DNA from: Lottia gigantea
Lineage: Eukaryota; Mollusca; Gastropoda; Lottiidae
Assembly: GCF_000327385.1 (NCBI RefSeq)
Contig: NW_008707965.1
Coordinates: 2,649,254-2,713,253 of the forward strand
Reading direction: 5' to 3'
DNA length: 64,000 bases
Below, piece after piece: positions 12,039 through 25,300 of the stretch; within the stretch, counting starts at the first letter, position 1; every line of letters begins with the position of its first letter. The position numbers and the translations under genes were made by a program. The notes beneath the pieces were generated by a model. That model searched no databases and was not told where the DNA came from. It saw nothing but the letters and a program-made list of their open reading frames with translations.

Positions 12039-12290
12039 TAAGAGGTATGTATGTGTATCTTGGACTCCGATAGCACCGATTTGCACCATTCCAATTTAGA
12101 CCTCTGTGGTTCCTGCATTTCCACTTAAACAAAGCGTTTTGATGACACCATTATCGCAAAATCTACTTTATATTTTATAAGGCCCTTTCCTATAGTGTCG
12201 TCATTTGTAGTGGAATTGCAGGAAACACAGGCGTCTGACTGAAATGTGGAATGGTGCATATCGTTGCTAACAGTGTTCCTGATACACATG
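12039..12290. repeat. Fold-back family A copy, just 3' of the CARD gene
   Basis: Arms CGATTTGCACCATTCCAATT / GGAATGGTGCATATCG and CCTGCATTTCCACTTAAAC / GTGGAATTGCAGGAAACAC. It starts within about 13-30 bp of the CARD stop codon. Confidence 0.85.
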
Positions 12291-13882
12291 AGTCCTATAA
12301 AAACTAAGATTTACTTTTCGTGATAAGAAATATCAAAACTGAGAATACGTTTAGAGTCTATGTACAAGGGATAGTTTGCATCAAGTAACATTCTGTTTAT
12401 GATTCTCTCCTGTTTATTTGATACTGTATATTGTTATGTAATATATGACTATCTATATTACTGAACATATTTGTATTGTAAATTAAGTTTGGATATACCG
12501 ATTCTCTCTCTTTGTGTACGTTGAAATCTGATCGTTCATGTTGGTTGGTTGAATAATTTCTGATGCAGAGTTACTGTTTTTCAGTCTCCAGTCAATCTAT
12601 ACTCCAAGATTATTTCAATCCACCCGATAATATCGTGATCCGGCGTAAAAATCCACCCGGAGATTTTGTTACAAGACACAAACGTGAAAATGAAACTTTA
12701 ATGAAAATGTACACGAAAAAGGGATGAATAAATAAATAAATAAATGAATACCGTAACTGTTTTAAATAAATGAATAACTGTATAAATAAATGAATAATTC
12801 TGATAAAAAAAATGACATATTAATCAACAAAACAATGAATCGAAATAATAATAACATCAAGGGTATGACTATTACCCAAAATATGCGAGGCTGTATTGAC
12901 ATTCAGACAAGGTCAATGAAATATTATCAAATATATACTATTATCTAAAATAAATATATCATATCAATTATATTCGAGAGTGGGGTGAAAAGTTCAAAGG
13001 CTGGCTCTCTAGGAGTTATGCCACAACAATGTACTGGTATACAATAAAATTAATATAACTTGTAGTTTTGAGATTATATACTTTTTGTCCCACCCTCGTA
13101 TTGAAAGGCAAAAGAAACGCTATGAAGATGTAGAAGAATTTTCGTTTGTCTAATACACCCAATACTACAAAAATACACAATCAATTATTATCAGGGTTCA
13201 TCAAGTTGACAAATCAAGCCGCACAGTGGCATCGGGTAATCCCTTAAAATGAATTACATTGCAAAATGATGCCATCATAAATCAATATTCCTTCATCCAC
13301 CGAAAACATCAATATCGAAATAAGAGAAGAAATAAAAAGGGAATTCCAGTGCTGATATGACAAGAATTAGTCGACTCCAGAGAATTTCCGAGAATTCCAG
13401 ATAATTCCACACATCAACAATGATTCTTTTAAATATCTTAGTCTTAAAGGGATTGTTAAATAACGGTTTGTGTGTATGGGGACACAGATAGCATCGATTC
13501 GCACTATTCAAATTTTCAGTCAGACGTCTGTGGTCGTAATAATAGAATGCTTTCTTGTTAAAACCGTATATGAGACCACCATTCAAAAGCTACAATTGAT
13601 ATCTATGGGCATTATTTGTGATAGTCATAATCCAAGTCATATTTCAATTGGGGATATCAGGCTTTTTTCTTGACATAAAGGGGGCGTGGTGGCTCAGTGT
13701 GGCAAAATGTCTCTTCCTGTGTCCGTCGTCATCTCCCAAAACAGGTTGAAAATATGGGCATAAAGCTCCATTTTATTTCCTTTGTCAAGAGGTTGCTGAC
13801 ATGTTTGGGATATAAATGCCTCAGTCAGGACATAAGGGTAGAAAATATCGTAATAATAATACGCTGTATAGCACCATAATGT
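12291..13882. other. AT-rich intergenic region
   Basis: No exon recognised. Contains AAATAAATGAATA simple repeats (about 12726-12795), a partial family A copy at about 13462-13535 and a SINE-like fragment near 13680. Confidence 0.5.
13462..13535. repeat. Fold-back family A, partial copy
   Basis: Contains GGGGACACAGATAGCATCGA and TTTTCAGTCAGACGTCTGTG, matching one arm of the 8.8-kb copy. The other arm is missing. Confidence 0.7.
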
Positions 13883-16800
13883 TCATCGTCGCAGTTCAGG
13901 TTGCTGCAACCCCACTCGCGTTTTCTTTCTTAAGCTATTCAGAGCTAAGTATCGGCGACGGGAGTTTCTCTGCCCTTTTGGTCCCCGAATTAAATGAGGG
14001 TTGGGATATTTTGGTGGGTTTGGAACCTTCAGAGAATTCGGTACTGGGGTTGAAGAAACATTTTCTTTCTTTGGTTCTTCATCATCCATATCAAAAACTT
14101 CTAAATCCGAATCCAGATCGCTGATAACCGCAACCCGGTTGGAGAAATTTGGTGTTTTATTTGCCCGTTTCACTGCGACCAATCTTGGTGAGTTGACCGC
14201 AAAGTTGTCTGACATCACGCTGTCTGGTTCGTAGTCCGTAAATTCATCCTCGTCTTGATCAACGTCAGAAAACGCGTGCCGTACTTTTCCGTTTTTCCGG
14301 TTAGGAAAAAACGCGTTTCGTTGAGGTTCTACGAATAAAGGTGTCGTTTTGTTTTTGTTCTTTCGAGGAGAAATAATTTCACTCACAGAAGACATGGCGT
14401 CGTCAAACCCGCTACTAGAGGTGTTCTCCTTGGACGGCGGAAGCATCTCCTGTACCGTCTGACTGATAATTTCATTCGTTATTAGATCTTCGCGTGTCTT
14501 TTCACTACCGACTACTATTAGTTTTGATTCTGAAAATGAAGTAATGGCTTCCACATTTGTTTCCGATTCCGAAGTCTTATTTTGATCATTGTTCGAGAGG
14601 ATTTCTTTCAAAATTTTTCCAATTCGTTTCTTGCCTTTTTCGTTTTTCTGTTGAGGTTTCGACGAACCAGCAGAAGTGGTCGACGTTGGTGGTTTTTCCG
14701 GAAGTGTGGTCGCGTCTTTCGCAATTTTAGGCTTTACATGCGACTCAACTCGACCCGGTGACGCAAGATTAGGCAAATCTGATAGTCGCTGGGACAAATC
14801 GAGCGCACTTCCTCCTAGTCCGTGCGACACCGTCGTCAAGCCTTTTCGTGTGTGTCTTTTCGGAGTGGTTAAAATAGATGGAGGTTCTTCGACTGAGTTG
14901 GGGATACTTTCAACGTAAGCTTCTACTTTCGCTTTGGTTATTTTCTCCGGCGTGTCATCACCGTCCGAAATAGGAACTGGACTTTCCATGATAACGCGCA
15001 TGTTTTTTTCAGACCGGGTCGATTCGATGAAGGTTCGTTTGGAAAAGTCTCCGCCCATTCGGGATCCTGGCCTAGGTACTAGATTTGCCTCGTGTTGAGT
15101 GGACAACCGAGGTGTTGGCGTCTTGGCGTTGAAGTCCTCGACATCCTCCCCGCGATCGTCAAATGCGTCGTTGTCGTAACCGTCCTCGACAAACGACTCG
15201 TCTGGCGACTCCGATGTTTCTGAGGAACGACGATCATCGAGTGTCTGTGTTGAAGTTGTCACCTTTATGGATACAGACTTCTTCAGGCCCGGTCGTCTTG
15301 TTGATGATGGACCTGCAACAAAACACGGATTCTTAAAGACCCGGATTTAAGCTTTTGAGGGATTCTTCAACGTTCGTCTCATAAAAAAGGGAAAAGTAAT
15401 TGTAAAAATGTTTTCTAATCTTGATACGTACATTGGGGTGCGGTGGACACTGATAATATTGAGGAATTGCAAAGCATCAAAGAGTTACCGGTTCAAGGTA
15501 GTAGAAAGGGGCAACATACCTGCATAGATCTGCATCAGTTTACTTCCAGTACATATAGATATTGGCTCGGATTTAAAATCGACAAAATAATCATCGTAAG
15601 CATTTCGTCTCTGCATCTGAAATACAGCCATTAGGTATGTTAAGAAAGACAATTCTGACATAATTTCTGTCGAGATCTCTGATTTAGCTGTATTCGCTAG
15701 CGTACAATCCAATAAAATCGCTTCATTTACAAACCTCAGTTAAGGTGACTATTGCAGTCATAAGTGCGAAAGTCGCATTTGCTTGACACTATAAAGATGA
15801 TGCAACGACTGACACGACAGTTTCACGAAATACTGTGTTGAGAATAAAAAACTGGCTTACCTTATACATGAGGCGTTGTATAGAAAGACAAGGGTAGCAA
15901 GCTATCCGCCATTTTTTACTCTGGATGTTTGGGGGTGCGTACTCGTCGCCATTTGTAATATATAGTTTGGTGGTTTTTACTTTACATTTCATATTAAAGG
16001 CTGTTTGGCACCATTCTTCTACACACGCTCCAAGATTTATCTGAAAAATATATCTTTCCTTCAGTGTCATTTCCTGGAAACATCCGGTGAAGGCCCGTAC
16101 ATGGGCAACACAAATGTTGTAGGGGGTACAAGCCATTCTTTCACTGTGTAATATGAAGGGGATGGGGTGGGGAGGAGGGGGGACCAACCTCTTTCCATTC
16201 GACTGAGGTATTAACGCGAACTGAACATAGGTCGTTATCCTTGTTAAACATCTGTATTTTTTCTTTCTTTTCTCCTATCTGTTCAATTTATCCATCTAAC
16301 ACTTTCATTTACCCCCAGTTGTTTATGACTGCTTCGTTCGTCAAACAATAGAAGGGTCTGTTTAACTTGGGGTGTAGTTTCAGGGTTGGAACGTGAAAAG
16401 TCACTCCTACCCAAGTTTGTCATCTCGACATCCATTTCCGGTTTTTCAGTCTTCATTTTACAAGAATATGTTACCTACCTCAATACAGTACCGCCTCCTT
16501 GCTAACACCGATTCCCAAGATTGCTCGAAAGCCTGCTCTAAATGTTCTCTCACTGACGATTGGTTGGGATTTATAGCTATCAAACATGGCGCTGAAATTG
16601 AAGAAGATCAATGGTTGAAATAACAAGAAATCAATATAAGAGTATAAGATGATAAGTGTCACAAGCAGGGGCGTATCTAGAAAATACCTGAGGGTGGCCT
16701 AATGGCCCACTCTGAATATCTGATGAAACTGTGACGGGGCATGTCACCCCAGCATCCTTTTTAGAGAGTTCATTATTATAGCTAATGCTACTGTTTTTGG

Positions 16801-18577
16801 TAAATCTATTTCGCATCCTTAGTACACCATGATTGCTTTAATTCGATAAATAATCTTATATTAAAGCTGACATGGGATCACAAAAAGGGAAGGCACCTGT
16901 AAAGCACAGGGACGATCTCTTGTCAACAACATTTAATAAATTAAGAGATTTTCTAGCTATTGCAAGTGGATTGGAAACCCATATAGATTTATAACTATGT
17001 TTTCTGACTGTGGGAACCCTCTAGTTTTTAATTGCACCATTTTACCTTACACCAGAATGTTTTTGAAATATCTAAGAATCGTTTTGATTCACAGGTTGCG
17101 ATGTATGAAGAGGCCATCTTGACAATGTCAAGGTATTACTAACTTCGTCTTGTACGAATTTGGATACTGGTTATTCGACAAATCAAGCCTTACCCAGTTC
17201 ATCTGACGTGATATTCGGATTAGATATCGGAACTGATACCCCATCCGAATATCACGTAGGATAAACTGGGTAGGATTAGATTTGTCGCTCTAAGATAGAG
17301 GCATACATACGTTATCCACCAGAATAGGTTCAACAATGATATGTATTTAAAATTGTACCTGTTTGACCTTGTGTAGTGGCAGTAATTTTGTTATTTTTGA
17401 TAATCGCAGTGATAACCGAGACTCTCTCTAACATCCAGAGGCGAACCTGTTTCAGATGACTCAGACTTTCAATAAATATTGTCCTGAAATTTAACGAAAT
17501 ATTTTCATCAGGCATTTTTGTCTCAATAAAGGTGAGCATTCCCAAGTTACACAGAAACTTCATAATATTGTTTACAATTGTATGATCGGTCACAAAAAAG
17601 ACACTAGTGTCAAAACGCAAAAACACTTTGGTAAGGCTTCAGAAACATTCATCAACAATAACTATAAGAGATACTTGCACAGCTTTATTGAACAACAATC
17701 ACTTTTATGCTACGTTTCGACATGTTTCTGCCGTCGTTTTCTCAAACGTTGCATAAATCTTTAACCAGTGATTGTGGTCCCATAAAGATGTCTCTATAGA
17801 TCGTGCTTACATTTGCTAGATGCTATTTAAAAACAGTAACGCTCAAAAATCTTCTGCTTGGTCTTTGATTTTGACAGTTTTCGGCTGGTGTCAATATAGC
17901 TATCAGAGGCTGGAGTAGAGGCATATATTTCGGACTAGGTCTTTGATAGCAATTTGGTTTTGTTTCTAGTCCAAGAATTACTCTATTAGCACTTACCATG
18001 TTTTCCCATCTCCTGAAGGTGATCCTAGCATCGGCTGCATCATCAACGAATCATGAAAGAACACGTTGACCTCATCTGGGTCAAAGGTTATAAGGTCACC
18101 ACGTTCCAAAAAGAACAAATCATTGAAACCTTTCGGACATTCCAGAAACTCGTCCCAGGTGATGATACTGAGTCCATAGTCACCTCTTCGGGATCTTTTG
18201 GACAAACGGCCCGTGGGTTGTGATCGGTGAGTTCCGGGTCCGGGGGTTGTACAATCCGTCACAAAACTTCTGTCTGTACTCCTTCCGGTTGCCAAGTCCT
18301 GAACTTCGGTAACTTCCGGTTCAGAATATCGCCTGGGTATTTCAGGAGACATGCTCATGACTGAGTCAAATTTTGAAAGGTAGCTGTCCACCATGACTGG
18401 TTTCGTTCCAGCTAAATCCATGACTATTTCAGCTCCTCCTATGGAAGCTCGTCCGGGTGTTCCTCGACTACAGTCCGTTCTGGAAGATTGGGGGTAATCA
18501 CCAGTAGTCCTGCGTCCAGCATCTCTACCACAGTCCTTGTCTCTTCCTTCCATTGGCAAACACTCGATGGTCTGCAA
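13883..18577 (-). CDS. Unrecognised 881-residue protein, six exons
   Basis: Six minus-strand exons join with consistent phase: 18577-17997, 17603-17359, 16591-16479, 16040-15861, 15616-15520 and 15312-13883, totalling 2646 nt. All borders are GT/AG. Residues 1-150 are Ser/Arg-rich and look disordered. About 150-400 look folded (for example ITWDEFLECPKGFNDLFFLE, VNNIMKFLCNLGMLTFIETK, PCLIAINPNQSSVREHLEQA, PNIQSKKWRIACYPCLSIQR, AYDDYFVDFKSEPISICTG). About 405-881 is acidic and Ser/Thr/Pro-rich with a basic tail. I do not recognise the family. The start is uncertain: ATG at 18577 overlaps an acceptor-like TTGCAG (exon could begin at 18571 with more coding upstream), and Met at 18553 is an alternative. 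Confidence 0.75.
15655..15770. repeat. Fold-back family B, partial copy
   Basis: Contains TTAGCTGTATTCGCTAGCGT, ATCCAATAAAATCGCTTCAT and GGTGACTATTGCAGTCATAA, matching the right arm of family B. It is in an intron of the unidentified 13.9-18.6 kb gene, immediately upstream of the exon beginning at 15616. Confidence 0.75.
17176..17279. repeat. Short fold-back element
   Basis: GACAAATCAAGCCTTACCCA...ACGTGATATTCGGA is followed about 20 bases later by its complement TCCGAATATCACGT...CTGGGTAGGATTAGATTTGTC. About 104 bp, non-coding, in an intron of the unidentified minus-strand gene. Confidence 0.85.
17890..17937. repeat. Half-copy of a fold-back element (see 52110)
   Basis: ATAGCTATCAGAGGCTGGAG and TAGAGGCATATATTTCGGAC match one arm of the palindrome at 52110-52192. 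Confidence 0.6.
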
Positions 18578-19919
18578 TGATTGGTTTGATCAGACGTCAC
18601 TCGATTCGCACGCGTTTAAATTCCAATCATTCAAATCAAATTCTGGCTTTCGCATTTACTGAAAATATCCTAAAACAAAGGGCTAAAATTTTGTCACTGA
18701 ATCACTGTTTCACTGTTACTCTTTAAATATCTTTAGATTCTGGTCACTCTGTTGCTTTCAGGGCACAAATCATCTATCAAAAAAATATCTTCAAACGTAC
18801 ATTCTTGGTCACCTTTCTATTTTCAAATCCTATTCATAAAGCAAACACGATCTCCTACAACAAAGGAATTAAATCTTTTCACCTCTTTTTATCAACCTCT
18901 TTCCAAACTCTATATTAAAACCGAATTCGTTTCATTAGAATAAATGTGAAATACCACACAGTCAACTTATTTGAAATTCAGAATCGGAAAAACAATATCC
19001 CCATCTGTGAGAAAATGGCGATCCAAATAGTCACGATCTGAAGTGCACAGAGAAATGGTCAGATGACTCACACGATTCAAAATCATAGTGACCATTGGCG
19101 ATAGGGCGCGCATGTCGCCGTTGTTACATGGATTATCCCCTTAATCTATTAATCCCATCACCAATACGATAATCCGCTCTGATTTGACCAATGTTTTAAA
19201 TTTGTTATTATCTTTGATTTCTAATTAGCTACAATTAATTACTAATCATTCCAAACGTTAATTATTTTGTTATTAGATAGATTGTACAGAAGTTTTCTTA
19301 ACTTTTTATGTGTATCGGGGACACTGATAGAATCAATTTGCACCGTTCAAATTCTCAGTTAGACGTCTGTGGTTCCTGCAATTCCACTAGAAATAATAAG
19401 TGTTTTATGACTAATCGCAAAATATCAAACACTTAGTTTTACTGGAATTTCAGGAACCACTTTCAAGAAGTGTGTTATACAATAATATATTCCCTCGTCG
19501 CCCGTGTATTTTTTGTTTTATTTGCTCTCCGCTTTCTAAATGTCGTTCTAATCATATTGTATCTCAACTACCAAAGTATCCAATTGTTTTATATAAAACT
19601 ACCATCTACCACGACCACCAACGCCAACAACAACAACCACAAATTTCAACAACCACGACCACCACCTACAACATCTACCTAGTCTGCTATCTGCATGATG
19701 CGGACGTTAACTTGTCATCTATCAACAACTACCTAGTCTGCGATATCAGTTAGCTGGAAGCTGGCGGTGCCCCTGCAAATATATTTGCCCCCCCCCCCCT
19801 GCAAAATTAGAACAAATTCTGAAATCAGTCTCTTTCAGCTATTTTGCCCAATGCCAGTGCAGCCGCCACCTTGGCAAATTGGGCACTTTACGGGCCTGCT
19901 ACCTAGTCTGTTACCAGTA
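18578..19919. other. Intergenic region with one family A copy
   Basis: No exon supported. Should contain the 5' region of the unidentified minus-strand gene. A family A copy sits at about 19285-19465. Short C-runs and CAACAA repeats follow at 19600-19800. Confidence 0.45.
19285..19465. repeat. Fold-back family A copy (internally shortened)
   Basis: Contains TATCGGGGACACTGATAGAA, TTAGACGTCTGTGGTTCCTG and ACTAATCGCAAAATATC, then ACTTAGTTTTACTGGAATTT and CAGGAACCAC. The second arm is shorter than in the 8.8-kb copy. Confidence 0.8.
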
Positions 19920-20255
19920 ATGGGCGTTAACTTGTCATCTAATAACTACCTAGTCTGTGATATCAGCATCTGCTGGAAGCGGACGTTAACTTGTCATCTA
20001 ACAACAACAACAACCTAGTCTGTGAAATCAGCATCTGCTGGAAGCGGACGTTAACTTGTCATCTAACAACAACAACCTAGTCTGTGATATCAGCATCTGC
20101 TGGAAGCGGACGTTAACTTGTCATCTAACAACAACAACCTAGTCTGTGATATCAGCATCTGCTGGAAGCGGACGTTAACTTGTCATCTAACAACAACAAC
20201 CTAGTCTGTGATATCAGCATCTGCTGGAAGCGGACGTTAACTTGTCATCTACCTG
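19912..20255. repeat. 62-bp tandem repeat
   Basis: About five copies of CCTAGTCTGTGATATCAGCA + TCTGCTGGAAGCGGACGTTA + ACTTGTCATCTAACAACAAC + AA. The last copies are nearly identical, suggesting recent expansion. A degenerate copy precedes the array near 19680-19750. Confidence 0.93.
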
Positions 20256-20744
20256 CCAATCAATTGTCTTCATTAGCTCAATCAGATGCAGACGAGTTTC
20301 TGGACGTAAAACCCTGTTTTATTCATCAATTAAACATAAGCCTAAATAGTTGATCTGTTAAAGGCCTTGTGAAATTTTTATTTATTTATTATCCTCATTC
20401 GGCAATTCTCGGCACTTTCAGTTAATTTGCATAGAGTATGCGGAATTTTCGCGGTGGCCAGTTTGCGATTGTATGTCTTAAGATTATCGTAACAATGAAA
20501 AGATACGAGTTATAGATTTTACTGCTTCGTATAAGCTTTAATTATCCATTCTTCTCAAATCTGTTCTGCTCTGACTTGGTCAACCTTTTTAATCTGCTAT
20601 GATCTTTCCACCTTTTCTCAGTCAGTTTTAATGATTTAATCCTATCGACTCATTAATAGTGATTTGAAAAAGGATCACGTATGCAGAAGAGGGTTACATT
20701 AAAACACTAAGTTATATAGATAAGCTACCGGTATTTTTGAATTA

Positions 20745-21090
20745 AAGGGACAGAGGCGCCGTTTTGAGGAGTTTATTTGAGTCTTGAATATATGTAATTA
20801 TTCTTCAGAAGTATTAGAAATGTACGAAGATCGCATAATTCCTTCAAAAATACCTGAAAACTAGGAATTTCTCTTCCTATTTCTATGTCTTTTCTATTTA
20901 AGGCAGAGTCTCAAGAAAAGGCGTGTCGTCTTTTTAACATTATAACGCAAATAATTTTGTACACACATGGATTTGAAGGATCAAAATTCGACGGTGATTT
21001 GTGAATACCACTATACTGATTAGCTTAGCTAAAAAAATTATTTCTGAGAGGATTGATCAAACGGATGTCAAAACCGTCCCTTTAAAACAC
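20745..21090. repeat. Fold-back family C copy, inverted
   Basis: Starts TTAAAGGGACAGAGGCGCCG and ends CCGTCCCTTTAAAAC. The interior has GAGTCTTGAATATATGTAAT, TCGCATAATTCCTTCAAAAA and CACATGGATTTGAAGG, the reverse complement of the 1998-2298 copy. Confidence 0.85.
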
Positions 21091-21889
21091 TAAGATATGC
21101 TACTGGTGCGTTTGAATTAAATACATACTACGTTTCGAAACACATACTGTAGTCCAAAAACTTAAATTCACTTCCATTTACATGTATTTCCAAACAATAT
21201 TAGCCCGAAATATCTAAACGTAATTTTGTCCTTTAGACTTGTGTCGATTAAAAAAAATTCAAATAGAGTTGATTTGATTTAGCCTTTTTAATTAAAGGTT
21301 GGTTTAGAATTACCCTTTGAATTAATTGAAGCAAGTAGGGTTTGATAATATATCATATCATATTTTAACTATTTGATTAAGAAAACTCGGCATTATGTCG
21401 TAGGTAATGTGAACTTTTGTTTCTTTTAGAGGCGTAGAAATATTTTACTGTAGTCCGAATTGAATGATTATCTTCTCCTGTTTGGAACTCTTTGTGATTG
21501 GAGTTCTAAAAGGTCATATATTCCGGTCAAGGTGAAAAATGTACCGGTTTACGAATTTCAGTCGATTTTCTTCAATTTACCGAGGAATAACTCGCTTAAA
21601 AATAAATCCAGAACCCATATCTTGTGAGTACCTTTGCCCTCAATAGACGTAGAATGCAAATAATCCATAAGATAACCTTGACAACACCAATATTCAATCG
21701 TGACCTCTTGTGGAGCATGCGATATTTGGCTTCAGACAACAATAAATTTCTCCATGAGTCAAAACAGCATGTCAATGAAATACCGTATATTATATAATAT
21801 TATCAAGTAAAAAATTTACCTTAAAGTGAAATTTTTGTCTCAGATCATTGCAATACTAACAATGGGTTATAGTCAGTTTCAGCTTGGCT

Positions 21890-22240
21890 CTTTAAGGGAC
21901 AGTTGCGCCATTCTTTTTGACCAATCATACTTTAGTCTCACAAACAGAATTTTTTTTAGCTATGCCAATCACAGCTCACCATCGTAATTTGAGCCTTCAA
22001 ATCCATGTGTTTCCAGAATCATCCGCGTTCGGATGTTAGAATGATGACTCTTCATTTTAAGATACTCTGTGATATATAGAAACAACATATATATTCCATA
22101 AGAGAATGTGGTTAATTTCCTAGTACGAGATATATTTAAAGGAATAATGCGATTTTCGTTCATTTTGAGTACTTCTGAAGACTATTAATATATTTTCAAG
22201 ACTCAAATCAACCCCGCCAAAAATGCCCCATTTAGTACCA
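21890..22240. repeat. Fold-back family C copy
   Basis: Starts TTTAAGGGACAGTTGCGCCA. Contains CCAATCATACTTTAGTCTCA, CACAGCTCACCATCG, TTGAGCCTTCAAATCCATGT and AGTACTTCTGAAGACTATTA. It ends about 140 bp before the proposed AIFM1 start. Confidence 0.85.
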
Positions 22241-22377
22241 TTTTGTCTTTTTCGATATATATTTTTGATGTATTGATCTTTTATTGGGACTATTTAGATG
22301 AAGCGATGGGGACGTTACGATCTTTATTATATTTTTATTATTTCACTTTCAACCTTAGATTTAACACATCTTAACAA

Positions 22378-25300
22378 ATGGCCTTAACTTGTATGTTTTC
22401 AGGTAGAAACTGTCAACATGTACGCAGTTTGTCAACCAGTCCAGAAACACCACAACCTAAAATTCCTCAGGGTCCAATTAAAACCAATTCTAAAAGTAAA
22501 AGTACTGGTATCTTGCTTGGGTTGGCTGGAGCTCTGAGTGCTGTGATAATGGTTGTAAGTATATTAAGGGGACCGTGTGACCCTCTAGGCTGACTAAAAT
22601 GTGGACATGGCATTCTGAATGTACCATTGTTAATATGTCTAAAATAGGACTGGGTAAAAACATAAAAATAATCGATTATCATAGCTATAATTTTAAAATT
22701 TAGAAATTAGTTTTTCGATCATTAAATTTTATAATGCCAAGTTACATTTTCTCCCGTGTACCTGTTGTTAGGTCAGTGATCTACTACTACTACTAGTAGT
22801 TACCTCTTCCACAAAATTTCCCTTCAGCACAAAACTTACCCACAATAAAGTATAACAACTATTTATTTCAGCTTTTTGTTGTTAAAAAGAAATCATCTGT
22901 TGAAAAGTTATCTGAAGGTAAAGATGAAATTTTTCTTTTGTCTAAATGATTGTTTTAGCAGGTGACAGAAGGAAAGAAACAAACAGGTTTAGGTTCATCG
23001 ATCCTGTCTATCAGTTGGTGATACCTTTTGGTATCGATCTTTCCCGGAGACATTTACAGCTGAGTCGACTGGGATTTTGAGGAATGATGACTTGTTCATT
23101 TCCCATTTACAGCTTGGTCGACTGGGATTTTGTGGAAAGATGACTTGCTCATTTCCCCACTTACAGCTGGGTCGACTGGGATTTTGAGGAAAGATGACTT
23201 GTTCATTTCCCATTTACAGCTGGGTCCACTTGAACTATGGGGATACCAGACTTTCACAATTAGAAGCCACAACCGCCTTTTATTCGTCAGAACCTAGAAA
23301 ATGACATCATGTAAAGATTATGAGATAATTCCAAGTGTCTGATAATAGATAAGATTTTGCAAAAAAGTTTGTCCTATTGGGCACTACCCTGAAGCCTGGT
23401 TCAAATTCCTTTTTTAGCTCCAAATGAAAATCCACCAATTGAAAATGATTCACAAAAAATATCAGAGGCACCCACAAGTCCAGCAGAAGAAGAATATAAA
23501 ACACCATTAGACCCTCCCACAGAGTCAGTTGACCCCAACCATGTCCCTTATTTAATAATCGGTGCTGGGGCGGCAGCGTTCAGTGCTTATAAAGCTATCA
23601 GAGTCAATAACCCCACTGCTAAGGTATGCACTATGTATTATTCTCATATCTCTGGAAATTAAACAGATTGTCTGTGTACTCAGAGTTTTTAAACTCAAGA
23701 AACTCAATTAGTACCAGAAAAATATGTTGGATAATGTAGAATGTTGGAATACTCAGATGTTGGAAATCACTGAGAACACTGTAATCCAACGTCGATTTGT
23801 TCGATTGTCTTAAAACACATTTTAGACACATGTTTTTTTCTGATTTCTTAATTTTTTGATGTTCACAACTTTTGATTTTGGTGTAACATTGCAAGACTAA
23901 TTTTGGCAGGTACCAGACTTTTTTATTTAAATGTGCCGTTGTTTTTCTCTAGGTTGTCATGGTAACAGAAGAAAATCATCTACCTTACGCTAGGCCACCA
24001 TTATCTAAAGATTTGTGGCTGACCAAGGCAAAATCGTTTATGGGCATGAAATTTTCAAAACGAAAAGAAGAAGTACCTAGGTTTGAAATTACTAATTTAT
24101 ATGCCCAAAATATTTCTTCACAATGCCAAGCTTTAATGAATTTTGTACTTATACCTTGACTGCAATAGTTAGTATCATGGAGTGCAGTTATATGTTTGCT
24201 TTGTACCACAGCGAATACAGCTAATCATAGCCCTCGACAGAAAGGCTGTAAACATAATGGCTTTGTATTCACAGACTTGCTGTTAAGGCATCTCAATGGC
24301 TAGCGAATCCAATCACACTTCATATTAAAAACTTTGTGATACAAGAAAGATGACTGTAGCAGTCATAGTATAAGTAAGTGATAACTTGACTTTGTGAAGA
24401 TGTTCTATGCCCTGTTGCTTTGTTAAATTCAAAGTTTACTAAATTAAACTCATTTATACTGACTGATGTTGTTAGATGAAGAAATTCATTTCATATTATT
24501 TTTTACAGTTTACCAATATATTTTGAATACAGTGCGTTATATACAGATTTAAAAGAAGTAACGAATAATAAGCGAGGCGGTGTTGCTGTACTTATGGGCA
24601 AAAAGGTAGATTTTTATTAAACCTCAGTAACTTGGTTTACATTGAGCTCCACTTTACATTGAGCTCACTTATTGAGCTTATCTAAATATGTACTGGACAT
24701 GTTTATCAAGTCAAGACAAGCTTAACTTCAGGAGCACCTTCTGCAAGTCAGCAAGTCAAATTACATGTAGCTACTAATGTTTGTCTGGTATATTCTCTGT
24801 GGTATAGAGGGTTGAAAGGCACACCTCGGGCTGACTCTCGGAAGCACTGGCACAAGCCTCAGAATATTTCTGACTTTGAGGTAGATTCAACCAACCTAGC
24901 AGACAACAATCCAACTCATTAAGGTGACTATAATTAGGTAGATGATTGTCTCATATGTGGCTTTTGAAGCAGGGATAGTTTCTATGCCAAAGCCAAAGTC
25001 AACCTAGAATCCAAAAACCAAAGTTTAAACATTGCTCTATGTCTGTATTTGTCACTGTAGGTTATAAAACTAGATGCTGATAAGAAAAAAGTTATATTAA
25101 AATCTGGTGAAGAGTTGACGTATGATAAATGTCTTATAGCTACAGGTAATTCATTCATTCATTCATTCATTCTGTGGTTTATTCTTTCCTTTATTCGTTA
25201 ATTTATTCAATGGTTTATTCATCCTTTTTTTTGTGTTGTCAATCATTGATCTTTTAATCTTCTATTGATTCTTTTATTCTTCCATTCATTCCTTTATTCT

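Larger units (their letters stand above)
20256..22377. other. Intergenic region upstream of AIFM1
   Basis: No exon recognised. Two family C copies (about 20745-21090 and 21890-22240) occupy much of it, leaving little space for the AIFM1 promoter next to 22378. Confidence 0.5.
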
